Below are positions 8,538-17,918 of a stretch of 64,000 nt of DNA, piece after piece (within the stretch, counting starts at the first letter, position 1; the number at the start of each line of letters is the position of its first letter). The translations under genes were made by a program, and so were the position numbers. The notes below the pieces were generated by a model. That model ran no database searches. It was not told the DNA's origin and saw only the letters and a list, made by a program, of their open reading frames with translations. The stretch comes from Vibrio chagasii. GTDB lineage: Bacteria > Pseudomonadota > Gammaproteobacteria > Enterobacterales > Vibrionaceae. The stretch spans positions 1,116,001 through 1,180,000 of the forward strand of contig CP090852.1 in NCBI GenBank assembly GCA_041879415.1, in the 5' to 3' direction.

Positions 8538-9410
8538 TTAACTTGATGACGGCTGCTGTCTTAATACTTCAACCGCTTTCTCAAGTTCAACAAATGATGG
8601 CTTGTAGCGCGTCTCGATATTTTTTCGACCGGCATTGGCACACATGTGAGCGGACTGCCCTTGCGCATAAGCGGACAATATCGACTTAACACACAACAAA
8701 GGCGCTAGCTGATTCTCCGACACATCTTTAATGCTGCTCGACATCGGACCTAACACACAGTAACAACCAAAAACGCCAGTGAAAGTACCCACCAATGCGC
8801 CAGCAATGTTCTTACCAATTTCGCTTATCTCACCATCTAACCCCTGCATCGTGAGGATTATCCCCATCACCGCCGCTAAGATCCCTAACCCTGGCATCGC
8901 CTCAGCAGTGGCATGCAGTTTCTCTGACGGCTTAGTATATTCGTCTTCTAGATGTTCGATTTCTTCTTCAAGAAACGCCTCAAGTAAATGTTGAGATTGC
9001 TTACCCGTAATCACCTGACGGAACGAATCGATAATAAATTGCGTGGTCAACGCATCTTTGGCAATTCGGGGATACTTCGCGAAAATCTTGCTGGATTCAG
9101 GATTCTCCACATGAATATCCAACGCTTTGATGTTCTTCACTCTCGCGGTATTGATCAGCTCAAACATCAATGACAATAACTGCTGATAATAGTCCTTGTT
9201 GTAAGGGGTCGATCGAAACGCAATTCCAATCTGTTGTACCATCAATTTAAGCGTTGAAGAGGTCGTAGACATCAGCAAGCTGGCGAAGGCCGCACCAAAA
9301 ATAATGATGATCTCTGATAGCTTAAAGATGAACTCAAACTTACCACCAAGGAAAATGAAGCCGCCAAAAATCACGCTCAATACAACGACAATGCCGATTA
9401 ACTTTTGCAT
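8538..9410 (-). CDS. lafT: Lateral flagellar stator protein LafT (MotA)
   Basis: The 290-residue protein has four membrane helices: two near the N-terminus (about 1-50) and two around 170-220, separated by the large cytoplasmic loop. The segment AMPGLGILAAVMGIILTM matches the conserved MotA helix 3, including the functional proline in MPGLG. It forms the ion channel with LafU and contacts FliG. The start overlaps the end of lafS by 13 bases. Confidence 0.92.
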   Translation of the reverse strand: MQKLIGIVVVLSVIFGGFIFLGGKFEFIFKLSEIIIIFGAAFASLLMSTTSSTLKLMVQQIGIAFRSTPYNKDYYQQLLSLMFELINTARVKNIKALDIHVENPESSKIFAKYPRIAKDALTTQFIIDSFRQVITGKQSQHLLEAFLEEEIEHLEDEYTKPSEKLHATAEAMPGLGILAAVMGIILTMQGLDGEISEIGKNIAGALVGTFTGVFGCYCVLGPMSSSIKDVSENQLAPLLCVKSILSAYAQGQSAHMCANAGRKNIETRYKPSFVELEKAVEVLRQQPSSS

Positions 9411-10105
9411 ACATCACTCTCCTTAATTCTGCTTTTGAGAATGCCCAAGCCTCGATGCTTGAGTCGGTGTACCTTAATCTCATTGATATCAAGGACCAAC
9501 GCTGTCTCTTTGGTGCTCAAGCTCTTCACATAAACCAGGTACAGAATCCGCTGCTCCATTGCAGGAAGCGAGTTCAACACCTCTTTTACCTCGTTAAACA
9601 GCACTTCTTTGTCGGCTTCGGGGACAGCGGTTACCACCGACTCTAGCTCGATATCATCAAACACATCCACGAGAGTCATAGCTTGCTGATAATCGCTCGC
9701 TTCAACCCCTAAATGTCGACAGACTTCATTGCTGGTTGGCTCCCTCCCGAGTTGCTGGAGTAACTGTCGCTCGGCATGTTTGATGCGATTAACCAGTTGG
9801 CGCTTATCACGCTCCATGTAGTCACGTCGACGCAATTCATCGATCAATTCACCACGAATACGCACCGCAACGGCACGGCGAAAATCATCATTAGCCACAT
9901 GGTCAAACTTTCTCAATTCAATCACTAAGGTCATCATGGCGGTCTGTTTAAGGTCTTCAAACGTGCCCTCATCCACCGCATAACGGTATTGATACAGCAG
10001 CCCATTAATCAACTTAATGTTTTGCTGCAATACCAACTTCTCAAGCTCTTGTAGCGTTGCTTGGTCATCAGTTTGGGTGTGTTGATACTTGGGCTGCATT
10101 AACAT
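9398..10105 (-). CDS. lafS: Lateral flagellar sigma-28 factor LafS (FliA)
   Basis: The 235-residue protein is a sigma-70-family flagellar sigma factor. Region 2 contains FEDLKQTAMMTLVIELRKFD and the YMERDKRQLVNRIKHAE linker; region 3 has REPTSNEVCRHLGV; region 4 has AMEQRILYLVYVKSLSTKETALVLDI. It should direct transcription of late lateral genes such as lafA, and its anti-sigma factor is the FlgM at 19049-19336. Sigma-28-like promoters of the form GAAA-N15-G(C/T)CGTTA are found before lafA and flgM. Confidence 0.92.
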   Translation of the reverse strand: MLMQPKYQHTQTDDQATLQELEKLVLQQNIKLINGLLYQYRYAVDEGTFEDLKQTAMMTLVIELRKFDHVANDDFRRAVAVRIRGELIDELRRRDYMERDKRQLVNRIKHAERQLLQQLGREPTSNEVCRHLGVEASDYQQAMTLVDVFDDIELESVVTAVPEADKEVLFNEVKEVLNSLPAMEQRILYLVYVKSLSTKETALVLDINEIKVHRLKHRGLGILKSRIKESDVCKS

Positions 10106-10114
10106 GATGACGAC

Positions 10115-10549
10115 CTATTGAAATACCGCTTTGGTCACAAGCACATCACCCACTTGTAAGCTTGGTAACTCGTCCAAATCGTCTTTCAAATCATCTTGAA
10201 TGACATAGATAAACTGCTTGTTATAAAAATAAGACGCCTCCTTCACACTGAATTTTTTGATGATTCGATTTTTGATTCTGCTCAGTTGATCATGCACGTA
10301 ACCACTGTTTCTCTCTGGCGTAAACATAGAGACATCCAGCAACAACAGACTTTGTCGGTTACCTAAATTAATCGGCACAAGCACATTTTCTAACTGAACC
10401 TCAATCTGTTGCGTTGGAGCCGGCTCTGGCTCACTCGGGGTTAACCATGAACTCAAGACCGCCATATTCAGCTGATTGGTTTGATAAAACCAAAAACCGG
10501 TTACACATAGAGCAAGGGTTAAAGCAAAGGTGATAAAGACTTTAATCAT
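10115..10549 (-). CDS. lafF: Lateral FliL-like basal-body protein (LafF)
   Basis: The 144-residue protein has one N-terminal membrane helix (about residues 4-24), a proline-rich linker (SEPEPAPT) and a FliL-like periplasmic domain with the typical pattern of a strand giving LLLLDVSMF and conserved basic residues around SRIKNRIIKKF. FliL proteins surround and support the stator. The position between hook-length control (lafE) and sigma factor (lafS) matches the known lateral operon order. Confidence 0.8.
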   Translation of the reverse strand: MIKVFITFALTLALCVTGFWFYQTNQLNMAVLSSWLTPSEPEPAPTQQIEVQLENVLVPINLGNRQSLLLLDVSMFTPERNSGYVHDQLSRIKNRIIKKFSVKEASYFYNKQFIYVIQDDLKDDLDELPSLQVGDVLVTKAVFQ

Positions 10550-10551
10550 GT

Positions 10552-11865
10552 TCAGACCCTCGCTATGTATGCTTGGTATTCCAGTACGTACTCTGGTTGC
10601 TCTTGCGCGTGATCATCACTGGAGGACAGACGTTCTTGCTCTAAGAGCTGATTTTGTTGCTTCGAATCAGGTTGGCGATGAGTCGGCTGGTCGAGAACAA
10701 TATTTACCTCAGACAATTCGGAATTTTGCGCGGTCAATTCGTGTCTCAAACGCTCAGATGTCGCTAAGATGGCTTCTCTGGTTAGCGCTGATGACGCACT
10801 CATTTGGATGTTAACTTTGTCACCGTCCATGCGAATATACATCTCGACCTTACCTAATTCAGGTGGATCAAAACGAATTCGAGCCGCCTGATTTAACGTA
10901 TCGAACTGAAGCTGGATTTTGTCTCTCAAAACTTGATGTATCTGCCTTTGGCTCTCTAAACTAAGCTCTTTGGTCGCTTCAACCACCGGGGCCATCGCCC
11001 TAACATGGCTGCTATCACTGGTAGCATTAACGGCTTCAACTAAGGGCAACCCCGTTAACAATGGTGTGTTGGAAGTAGCGCCTAATTTGAGGCTTGCAGG
11101 AGTGGCGTTGAACATTGAACTGGCCAGCTGATGAGTAGACGACAAAGCAAGCTCAGAGGGGTTATATCTATTAGGCGTGTGACCAAAAAATGAAGGCGTA
11201 TTCGCTGGCCAATCAAGCCCTGAATATTCCACTCCCTTAGAAGACAATAAAGCGCTGCTCGTTGAACCGAATTCAAAACCTACTCCCCGTCTTTGATTCA
11301 TCGACTCCAACTGTTGGGTAACAGAACGAGCAATCGCACTTAACTGCGGTGGTTGAATCTGTGATTGCAACACAAGCTCTTGTGGCGAATTGAGCGACTG
11401 CACCGCCGCTCTATCACTCAAGTTCAACCCTTGCACTGATGATTCCAGTTGAGATAAAGGTAAGTAAGAGTGAGTAGTATCAAGCTCAGGATTCAATAAT
11501 TCAGAATTAGATAGTTGTGAGTAAGAGAGTACCGAATGAGCAAAACCAGCCATGCCTTCAGGAGAATTGGAGGTGGTGAGATAAGCAGGATCTGGAGAGC
11601 TTGCAGCCATAGACGAACTCACCTGGTCGAGTACCGAAAATAGCGACTGAAAAGACTGTGCAAGCGGCGTCATACGTATTTCGCCCAATTCTGAAGCCAA
11701 TCGTTCAGAAGCTAAAGGGGCAGAAGCTACCGGATCAGAAGCTAAGTGGTCAAAGGCTTGAGGCGCCGATAACGTACTCGCGGTGTTACTTTTCACCGAA
11801 GAACTTGCCGTCGACAGTACATCCAAACTCCCCCGATAAGACGACGTTTGTGCTTGCAATTCCAT
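10552..11865 (-). CDS. lafE: Lateral hook-length control protein LafE (FliK)
   Basis: The 437-residue protein has a long, low-complexity Ser/Leu/Gln/Ala-rich N-terminal part and a C-terminal Flg_hook domain (about residues 310-400). That domain includes QLQFDTLNQAARIRFDPPELGKVEM, where PPELGKVEV is the family hallmark. It measures hook length and triggers the substrate switch of FlhB. A short repeat of the form xASxxxAS lies near the N-terminus. Note that the FlhB of this locus has NPTR, so the switching partner is unusual. Confidence 0.85.
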   Translation of the reverse strand: MELQAQTSSYRGSLDVLSTASSSVKSNTASTLSAPQAFDHLASDPVASAPLASERLASELGEIRMTPLAQSFQSLFSVLDQVSSSMAASSPDPAYLTTSNSPEGMAGFAHSVLSYSQLSNSELLNPELDTTHSYLPLSQLESSVQGLNLSDRAAVQSLNSPQELVLQSQIQPPQLSAIARSVTQQLESMNQRRGVGFEFGSTSSALLSSKGVEYSGLDWPANTPSFFGHTPNRYNPSELALSSTHQLASSMFNATPASLKLGATSNTPLLTGLPLVEAVNATSDSSHVRAMAPVVEATKELSLESQRQIHQVLRDKIQLQFDTLNQAARIRFDPPELGKVEMYIRMDGDKVNIQMSASSALTREAILATSERLRHELTAQNSELSEVNIVLDQPTHRQPDSKQQNQLLEQERLSSSDDHAQEQPEYVLEYQAYIARV

Positions 11866-11867
11866 AA

Positions 11868-12170
11868 TTACTCTCCCGCTCTGACCTGTGTCTGAGCATA
11901 GGCTTTGTCACGTTCACGTAGACTGATATTGTTACTAAGCTGCTGTTTTAATATGGCTTGTTCATGGTTCACCAAGATTCGGCATTGCTCATGAATCGCC
12001 TTCAGTCGCCTGACGATAACAACATAGTCAGGGTGCGACTGTTCAACGGCTATAAGCACCTTTTTCACTAACAGATTAAGTTTCGCGATCTCAGCAAATT
12101 TTTTATGATTTGCTGCATCCTCTAACTTACTGACAAGACGTTCTAGCTGTTTAGGACTGGGCTTCATCAA
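11868..12170 (-). CDS. lafD: FliT-like flagellar chaperone LafD
   Basis: The 100-residue, mostly helical protein sits between fliS and fliK homologues, the place of lafD in lateral operons. It overlaps the end of the FliS gene by 20 bases, implying translational coupling. Sequence similarity to FliT is weak by eye; the call rests on position, size and helical character. FliT proteins are chaperones for the filament cap FliD. Confidence 0.65.
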   Translation of the reverse strand: MMKPSPKQLERLVSKLEDAANHKKFAEIAKLNLLVKKVLIAVEQSHPDYVVIVRRLKAIHEQCRILVNHEQAILKQQLSNNISLRERDKAYAQTQVRAGE

Positions 12171-12555
12171 GCCACTCCATGGCGCCTTCCCAGCCCTCTT
12201 TCAGATCGGTCACGACGCCAATCAACTTAACTATCAGCTCGGTATTCATCTCTTTTGACGCCTCAAATACAGTCGCTATGGCGTGCTCATATAAGGCGTG
12301 TATGTTTTGGATAAGCTCTTCCCCGGTCGATAAATCTAGAGACGCATCGAGCCCGACTAAAATATCAATCGATTTTTGTGTTGCTTTGGATTTGAGTTCC
12401 AAGTCTTTGGTTTCAATTGAGAATTTTACACTTTCCAACTCTTGAATCAGTCGCTCATGTAACATACAAATCAATTCAAAGCTCGACGACACTGAAGCAT
12501 TCGCCGTCACTTGAACATTGGCATAATTGGCTTGCTGCTGTTTCCCTAAAAGCAT
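12151..12555 (-). CDS. lafC: Flagellin export chaperone LafC (FliS)
   Basis: The 134-residue helical protein has the FliS signature: an N-terminal YANVQVTANASV stretch, then ELICMLHERLIQELES with the usual LI-LYDG-like segment, and helix-rich remainder. FliS binds the C-terminus of flagellin before export. It lies between the cap gene lafB (10-bp gap) and lafD, as in other lateral flagellar systems. Confidence 0.88.
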   Translation of the reverse strand: MLLGKQQQANYANVQVTANASVSSSFELICMLHERLIQELESVKFSIETKDLELKSKATQKSIDILVGLDASLDLSTGEELIQNIHALYEHAIATVFEASKEMNTELIVKLIGVVTDLKEGWEGAMEWLDEAQS

Positions 12556-12565
12556 GTGTAGCTCC

Positions 12566-13888
12566 CTAAATAGTGAAAAGTCCCGATACCGAATCCAACT
12601 GGCTACTGAGTGAGTTCAGTTGAGTAAACTGAGACAAGTAGCGGTTGTAGTAAGTCTCATAACGAGTGTCGAGTGCCGCTAAGGCGTCATTAATGCGGCT
12701 CTTTTCATTGTCGAGTGTATCGATGCGTCGATTAAGGGAGCCGTTGGAGAAGTCGATATAGGTTTCAAGTTTGCTTTCAAACGCTTCAAAAACTCCACCG
12801 CTTCCGGTAAATAGCGTTTCAAAATCGACCGTCGCTGCCGTACTTTCAAATTTGCTAGAGTCCAGGCTGAGCTTGCCATCACGGTCGATTTCGAGCCCTA
12901 ACTCAAACAAGCGAGTACCGTTGTAATCATCTCGAATAACGCTAGCCAGTTGGTTTTCAATACTGCGCACTGCGCTATCTGAAGCCAACACTCCCCTTGC
13001 CTCATCCTCATTACCAGAGGCAGTCAGGTTAGTGATCTCGGTAACGGCGCTGTTATAGGCGTCGACAAACTCTTGTAAAGAAGCGACCGTGGCAGAAAAG
13101 TCATCACCTATTTCGATCTTTGTCGCTGAATCTCCGGCGTTGTTCGCCTTAGTCAGCGTAAGGTCGACCCCATCGATAAGCGATTCAAAGGTATTACTTG
13201 AGTTAGTAAGTTGAGTGCCAAACTCACCACCGAGTGCGATCACCGCATCTTGGGCGGTTTGCATAGGTGCAGCGCTTGCTGTCGCGACGACTGTATCCCA
13301 ACCACTTGCTGCATCTGCAGACAAAGTAAAAGCTGCGTCAGCACCTTCATTTTCAGAACCAAACAGTACTTTCATCGCCCCTTGCGACTTAACGAGAGTA
13401 GCTTGAATAGAACCGTCAAATTGATCATTGAAGTAACTGACAAACTCGCTGTACGTGACATCACCGCTTACGTCAGTGTCTGCATCCATAATATTGATGT
13501 CTGTAGTAACGCCGTCTTGAGTGACAGAAAATACGCCCCCCGACGCCATCACATCATTTGAATCGACCGAGTTGGCATCAAAAACCACTTGATGATTAGA
13601 AGCCATCTGTTGCACAAAAACATCTAAGTTCATGTCATTCACACCAGAATCGACGGAGAGAGAAAAATAGTCATCACTCGATGTCGAGGTTGACGTTTGA
13701 GTGAGACTTGAGCCCGATTTCGTGAATTCATAGATCTTGTTTTCGAGAGATTGAAGGGCCGTTTTAACTTTACCGATAGCGGATGTTTTAGAAGCGATCA
13801 TCGACAGCTTTTGGTTGTAACGAAACTCAAACGGCTGCACATCTAAACTGGCAAAATTACTGGCTAACTGAGCCGCGTCAACGTTCAT
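12566..13888 (-). CDS. lafB: Lateral flagellar filament cap LafB (FliD)
   Basis: The 440-residue protein has the FliD N-terminal domain (about residues 10-105), including SALQSLENKIYEF-type helices and the strand before it. A variable central region and a C-terminal coiled-coil domain with YNSAVTEI and a final YLSQFTQLNSLSSQLDS segment follow. The cap promotes polymerisation of LafA flagellin at the tip. A purine-rich ribosome-binding site (AAGGGGAAGGG) precedes the ATG. A sigma-28-like -10 box lies 47-54 bases upstream. Confidence 0.9.
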   Translation of the reverse strand: MNVDAAQLASNFASLDVQPFEFRYNQKLSMIASKTSAIGKVKTALQSLENKIYEFTKSGSSLTQTSTSTSSDDYFSLSVDSGVNDMNLDVFVQQMASNHQVVFDANSVDSNDVMASGGVFSVTQDGVTTDINIMDADTDVSGDVTYSEFVSYFNDQFDGSIQATLVKSQGAMKVLFGSENEGADAAFTLSADAASGWDTVVATASAAPMQTAQDAVIALGGEFGTQLTNSSNTFESLIDGVDLTLTKANNAGDSATKIEIGDDFSATVASLQEFVDAYNSAVTEITNLTASGNEDEARGVLASDSAVRSIENQLASVIRDDYNGTRLFELGLEIDRDGKLSLDSSKFESTAATVDFETLFTGSGGVFEAFESKLETYIDFSNGSLNRRIDTLDNEKSRINDALAALDTRYETYYNRYLSQFTQLNSLSSQLDSVSGLFTI

Positions 13889-13934
13889 AACCCTTCCCCT
13901 TAATTCTATAGGAGGTACAGCTCTACCCTCCTAG

Positions 13935-13959
13935 TGATCGGCTATGTATATAGCCATTA
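13935..13959 (-). promoter_or_regulatory. Possible sigma-28-like promoter of lafB
   Basis: On the minus strand a GCCGATCA box (13935-13942; consensus GCCGATAA) lies 46 bases before the lafB start codon. The only -35-like element, TAAT at 13956-13959, is 13 rather than 15 bases away. The box overlaps a hairpin, GGCTAT-GTAT-ATAGCC (13940-13955), that could end lafA transcripts. Confidence 0.35.
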
Positions 13960-13983
13960 CTGCGTAAACAATTACCACTCAAC

Positions 13984-14820
13984 CTAGCCCAATAAGCTCA
14001 TCGCCAACTGCGGCACCATCTTAGATGCACTCAGCATAGAAGCACCTGATTGCATGAGCATTTGAGACTTACTCATCATGCCGGACTCAGAGGCAAAATC
14101 GGTATCCATGATTCGACCTTTAGAGGACTCTAGGTTTTCCGTCATGTTGCCAAGATTGGTAATAGTATGTTCAAGACGGTTAATATTCGCACCGAACTCA
14201 GCTCGCGCAGTACCCAGCAGTTCAATAAGACCACCCGCACCAGAGAGGTTATCGATATTAGATGCAGCAGTTAAAGCACCACCACCGGCCGCTAGTGCGT
14301 GACCTGTCACCGCACCGACTTCAGTTGATGCATTAACCGTTAAAGTTTCAGTTGATGAGGTGCCTATCTGAAACACAACCGCACCTGCGCCGAAGCTACC
14401 TGTAGTTAACAAATTCGTACCACCAAAATTCGTATTCGACGCTATGTTGGCCAGCTCATCACTAAGCGCATTAAACTCAACATCAATCGCAGTTTGGTCT
14501 GCTGTAGAATTAGTCCCATTTGCATACTGAACAGCTAGGTCGTTCATTCGATATGCAATATTGGTCATCTCATCAAAGGCCCCCTCTGCTGTTTGCATCA
14601 TAGAGATTGCATCCTGAGAATTACGCATTGCCACGCTCATCCCACGTGATTGAGCTTCCAAACGGTTAGCAATTTGCAAACCCGCCGCATCATCCGCAGC
14701 TGAGTTAATTCGAAAGCCGGTGGACAGTTTTTCCATTGATTTAGTTAACGCATTGTTGGTCGACTGCAATGTATTTTGAGTCACTAAGCTTGCGTAATTT
14801 GTATGTACTGATATAGCCAT
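13984..14820 (-). CDS. lafA: Lateral flagellin LafA
   Basis: The 278-residue protein has the conserved flagellin D0/D1 ends: the N-terminus contains LSTGFRINSAADDAAGLQIANRL, and the C-terminus contains GANINRLEHTITNL, SKGRIMDTDFASE and QAMSLLG-like ending (QLAMSLLG). The central variable region is short (about residues 150-200), as in other lateral flagellins. It forms the filament of the lateral flagella used for swarming. It starts the late operon lafABCDEFSTU and is divergent from flhA, with a sigma-28-type promoter upstream. Confidence 0.95.
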   Translation of the reverse strand: MAISVHTNYASLVTQNTLQSTNNALTKSMEKLSTGFRINSAADDAAGLQIANRLEAQSRGMSVAMRNSQDAISMMQTAEGAFDEMTNIAYRMNDLAVQYANGTNSTADQTAIDVEFNALSDELANIASNTNFGGTNLLTTGSFGAGAVVFQIGTSSTETLTVNASTEVGAVTGHALAAGGGALTAASNIDNLSGAGGLIELLGTARAEFGANINRLEHTITNLGNMTENLESSKGRIMDTDFASESGMMSKSQMLMQSGASMLSASKMVPQLAMSLLG

Positions 14821-14857
14821 CTGATGTTCCCCATCTGTGTTTGCTGTTCACTAACTG

Positions 14858-14884
14858 TTAACGACAGAGGAAAATTTTCATTTC
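14858..14884 (-). promoter_or_regulatory. Sigma-28-like promoter of lafA
   Basis: On the minus strand GAAA (14881-14884) is followed after exactly 15 bases by GTCGTTAA (14858-14865). The enteric sigma-28 consensus is TAAA-N15-GCCGATAA. The -10 box ends 38 bases before the lafA start codon. The same layout occurs before flgM. Confidence 0.6.
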
Positions 14885-14985
14885 ATATTTTTCGAAAAAA
14901 GATCACTAAATTTAAAAATAGCAAGGCTCAAAAATGAGAAGTACGTAAAAATATCCTAGTATATTAATCAACAATATTCATAATA

Positions 14986-17073
14986 ATGGTTGTTATGAGA
15001 CACGTATTTAATACAGTGGCTGCAAGGCTAACAATTCCAATTGTGTTACTCATGATCTTGGCGATGGTGATTTTGCCGCTGCCTCCTATTCTATTGGATG
15101 CGTTTTTTACCTTTAACATCATGCTTGCCATTGTTGTCTTACTGGTCAGCAGCACCGTTTCGCGAGTGCTTGATTTCTCTATATTTCCATCACTATTACT
15201 TGTCGCAACCTTACTTCGATTAACTCTTAACGTCGCCTCTACCCGTATTGTTCTACTCGAAGGTCACAATGGCGGAGACGCCGCAGGTAAGGTCATTCAA
15301 TCTTTCGGTGAAGTGGTTATTGGCGGGAGCTACGTTGTCGGTATCGTAGTATTCGTGATCTTGATGATCATTAACTTTGTGGTTATCACCAAAGGGGGCG
15401 AACGGATCTCCGAAGTATCTGCGCGCTTTACTCTGGATGCCCTACCAGGGAAACAGATGGCCATCGATGCCGACTTAAATGCAGGTGCAATCGATCAGAA
15501 AGAAGCCAAAACTCGACGTTTAGAAGTAGGAGAAGAGGCTGAGTTCTATGGCGCAATGGACGGTGCCAGTAAGTTTGTTCGTGGTGATGCGATTGCCGGG
15601 CTATTGATTCTATTCATCAACGTAATCGGGGGAGTGCTGATAGGCATTTTTGAGCACAACCTCAGCGCAGAAGCGGCTTTTCAAACCTATGCCCTACTAA
15701 CGATTGGTGATGGTCTGGTTGCTCAAATTCCATCGCTGTTGCTGGCCACCTCTGCCGCTATTATCGTGACGCGAATCAGTGACAACGATAACGACATGGC
15801 GCAAACGGTCAAAAGGCAGTTACTTGCGTCACCGAACAACTTATACATGGCAGCAGGGGTTATGTTTGTTATCGGTAGCGTGCCAAACATGCCACACTTA
15901 GCCTTTTATACCTTTGCCGTCTTGCTAGCGTTCGTCGGCTGGAGACAATCGAAATTTCAGCATGTGACACCCGAGACCAGCCCCGATTTAGATGCGCTTC
16001 CTCAGCCCCACCAAGAAAACACCATCGATTGGAGCATTATTCCCAACGTCGATGTGATTGCTTTGTCGTTAGGCTTCAAGCTGGTTCCTTTGGCGAGCTC
16101 ACAAAAGGGCGGCAATTTGATTAAAAGTATCCGTGGTAGCCGAAAGACACTCAGTGAACAAATAGGCTTTGTGATGCCAGAAGTGGTCATCACCGACAAC
16201 CTTTCACTCAAGCCTTCTGAGTATGCCATTAGCATTGATGGTGATGAGATTGAGCGTGGTGAGGTGTATGCCGATAAAGCGATGGCAGTCGGCAACCATA
16301 TTGACCACCCAGATCTGGATGGCATTGTTGGCATCGACCCTGCTTATCAGCTTCCAGCCCTATGGATTAAAAAAGGCGACAAAACCAAGGCGATCAACCA
16401 TGGATTTCAGGTCATTGAAGTACATGATGTTATCGCGACCCACGTCAGCAAAGTATGCAGCGAACACCTAGACAACATCTTCAATTACGATGATGTAAAA
16501 GCCCTCAACCAACGACTTGCTATGCAGCACCCTGAGCTTGCAGAGAACCTAGCGAGCGTCATTAGCCCGAACCTACAAATGCAGGTCATCCGTCAGTTAC
16601 TGGCTCAACAAGTGCCTATCATTAACGTAAGGACCATCGCTAATACCATTATTGAAAGCGTCGACACCATAAAAGACCCAATCTTGCTGTCCTCTAATAT
16701 TCGGGTCGCGTTAAAACGAACCATCGTCAATTTGATCTCACCAAACAGCAAGACCATCCATGCTTTCATTATTGGAGCAACCTTAGAAGGTGAATTGAAA
16801 GGCGCGATCTCTTTGAGTCAGCAAAGCGATCCCAATATCCCTCTCGACTCGATTCCTGTTGAACCGACCATCTTGCAAAAATTCCAAAACCGCATGCCGA
16901 CCATAGTACAAACCATGCAGAGCCAAAACCTGCCACCGGTTATAGTTGTACCGCCCACGACACGCCCGATGATCGCCAAGTTAGCAAAAGCCTTTGCCAA
17001 AGAGCTGATTGTGCTGAGTTACAACGAGATCCCAAATGAGTATGGGTTGAACGTATTGGGGGATGTGGAATAA
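14986..17073 (+). CDS. flhA: Lateral flagellar export gate protein FlhA
   Basis: The 695-residue protein has about eight membrane helices in the first 310 residues. The conserved FHIPEP-family cytoplasmic loop GGERISEVSARFTLDALPGKQMAIDADLNAG and the following EEAEFYGAMDGASKFVRGDA segment are both present. The C-terminal cytoplasmic domain is the docking platform for chaperones and the export ATPase ring. It is transcribed alone, divergent from lafA. A second ATG three codons later is an alternative start. No fliHIJ is encoded in the locus, so this gate must use an ATPase from elsewhere or work without one. Confidence 0.93.
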   Translation: MVVMRHVFNTVAARLTIPIVLLMILAMVILPLPPILLDAFFTFNIMLAIVVLLVSSTVSRVLDFSIFPSLLLVATLLRLTLNVASTRIVLLEGHNGGDAAGKVIQSFGEVVIGGSYVVGIVVFVILMIINFVVITKGGERISEVSARFTLDALPGKQMAIDADLNAGAIDQKEAKTRRLEVGEEAEFYGAMDGASKFVRGDAIAGLLILFINVIGGVLIGIFEHNLSAEAAFQTYALLTIGDGLVAQIPSLLLATSAAIIVTRISDNDNDMAQTVKRQLLASPNNLYMAAGVMFVIGSVPNMPHLAFYTFAVLLAFVGWRQSKFQHVTPETSPDLDALPQPHQENTIDWSIIPNVDVIALSLGFKLVPLASSQKGGNLIKSIRGSRKTLSEQIGFVMPEVVITDNLSLKPSEYAISIDGDEIERGEVYADKAMAVGNHIDHPDLDGIVGIDPAYQLPALWIKKGDKTKAINHGFQVIEVHDVIATHVSKVCSEHLDNIFNYDDVKALNQRLAMQHPELAENLASVISPNLQMQVIRQLLAQQVPIINVRTIANTIIESVDTIKDPILLSSNIRVALKRTIVNLISPNSKTIHAFIIGATLEGELKGAISLSQQSDPNIPLDSIPVEPTILQKFQNRMPTIVQTMQSQNLPPVIVVPPTTRPMIAKLAKAFAKELIVLSYNEIPNEYGLNVLGDVE

Positions 17074-17222
17074 GTCATAAGAGGCAAGAAAGAAGCCCAT
17101 CCAGCTCAAGAAAGCCTATTGATGAACCTCTTTATCCATTTACCTTCCCGCAAAGCCAATGAATGCTAAAACACTCTGACAAAAAATGAATTCACCATTT
17201 AACAGGCGGGAGTCTATTCATC

Positions 17223-17738
17223 CTATTGGGGCAAGACAACCTGACCTGAGACGATCGGGAAAGTGTTTGTGGTTGGCTTTTTAGCCAAACGTACGGTCGT
17301 CAAAGCGCCGCCGATTTCGTAAGTCACATCGTATCCATCAACTTGTGTCGATGTGGTGTATTCGGTGCTGCAGCGTTGCTCGGTAGTCGTTATTGTATCG
17401 TTTTTCTGTGCGTTATCTTGAATCTTACGCCCTGTCATTGCTCCTGCTACCGTGCCAACAGCCGTCGCGATGGTTTTTCCTGAGCCACCTCCGACTTGGT
17501 TGCCCAAAGCGGCCCCAGCAGCAGCGCCGCCGATCGTGCCTATAATCTTGGCTTCGTCTTTCACCTCAGCTTGTCGAGTAACCAGTACGTTATGGCAAAC
17601 CTTATGAGGAGTCTTGACCGATTTGGTGACGGCCTCAACTAACGTAATATTGGCAAGTGTTGGGGCAGAAGCTTCCTCTTTACACGCTGAGAGTGTCACC
17701 ACGGTTGTTGCTGCCATTACCACTGCTTTGATTTTCAT
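17223..17738 (-). CDS. Glycine-zipper 2TM lipoprotein
   Basis: The 171-residue precursor has a lipobox LSAC (Cys about residue 19), a periplasmic stretch, and a double glycine zipper at about residues 65-105 (IIGTIGGAAAGAALGNQVGGG ... AVGTVAGAMTGRKIQ), as in the 17-kDa antigen/SlyB family. Such lipoproteins sit in the outer membrane. It lies 180 bp downstream of flgA on the same strand; whether it belongs to the flagellar system is unknown. A TCCGATAC box upstream resembles a sigma-28 -10 element only weakly. Confidence 0.75.
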   Translation of the reverse strand: MKIKAVVMAATTVVTLSACKEEASAPTLANITLVEAVTKSVKTPHKVCHNVLVTRQAEVKDEAKIIGTIGGAAAGAALGNQVGGGSGKTIATAVGTVAGAMTGRKIQDNAQKNDTITTTEQRCSTEYTTSTQVDGYDVTYEIGGALTTVRLAKKPTTNTFPIVSGQVVLPQ

Positions 17739-17918
17739 TGTCTTTCCTTAATTATGTTTTTGTATCGGAGGGCATAATAAGGATTAAAATTAGTGATATT
17801 TCAGCGGTGAATGAATTCTATGTCATTGTCTGGTGAAGAGTCAGAGCCAGATAATCACACTGTAAAATTATTATCATGGCGTGGTGATTTACTATACAAA
17901 CGCAGATTTGAGGAGGGT

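Noticed and set aside
10530..10814. Plus-strand open frame of 94 codons within the FliK/FliL genes
   Set aside because: It lies wholly antisense to two well-supported flagellar genes and shows no domain or ribosome-binding site.
13911..13931. GGAGGTA/TACCCTCC hairpin between lafA and lafB as a terminator
   Set aside because: It has a bulge and no U-run on the minus strand, and it lies just before the lafB ribosome-binding site.
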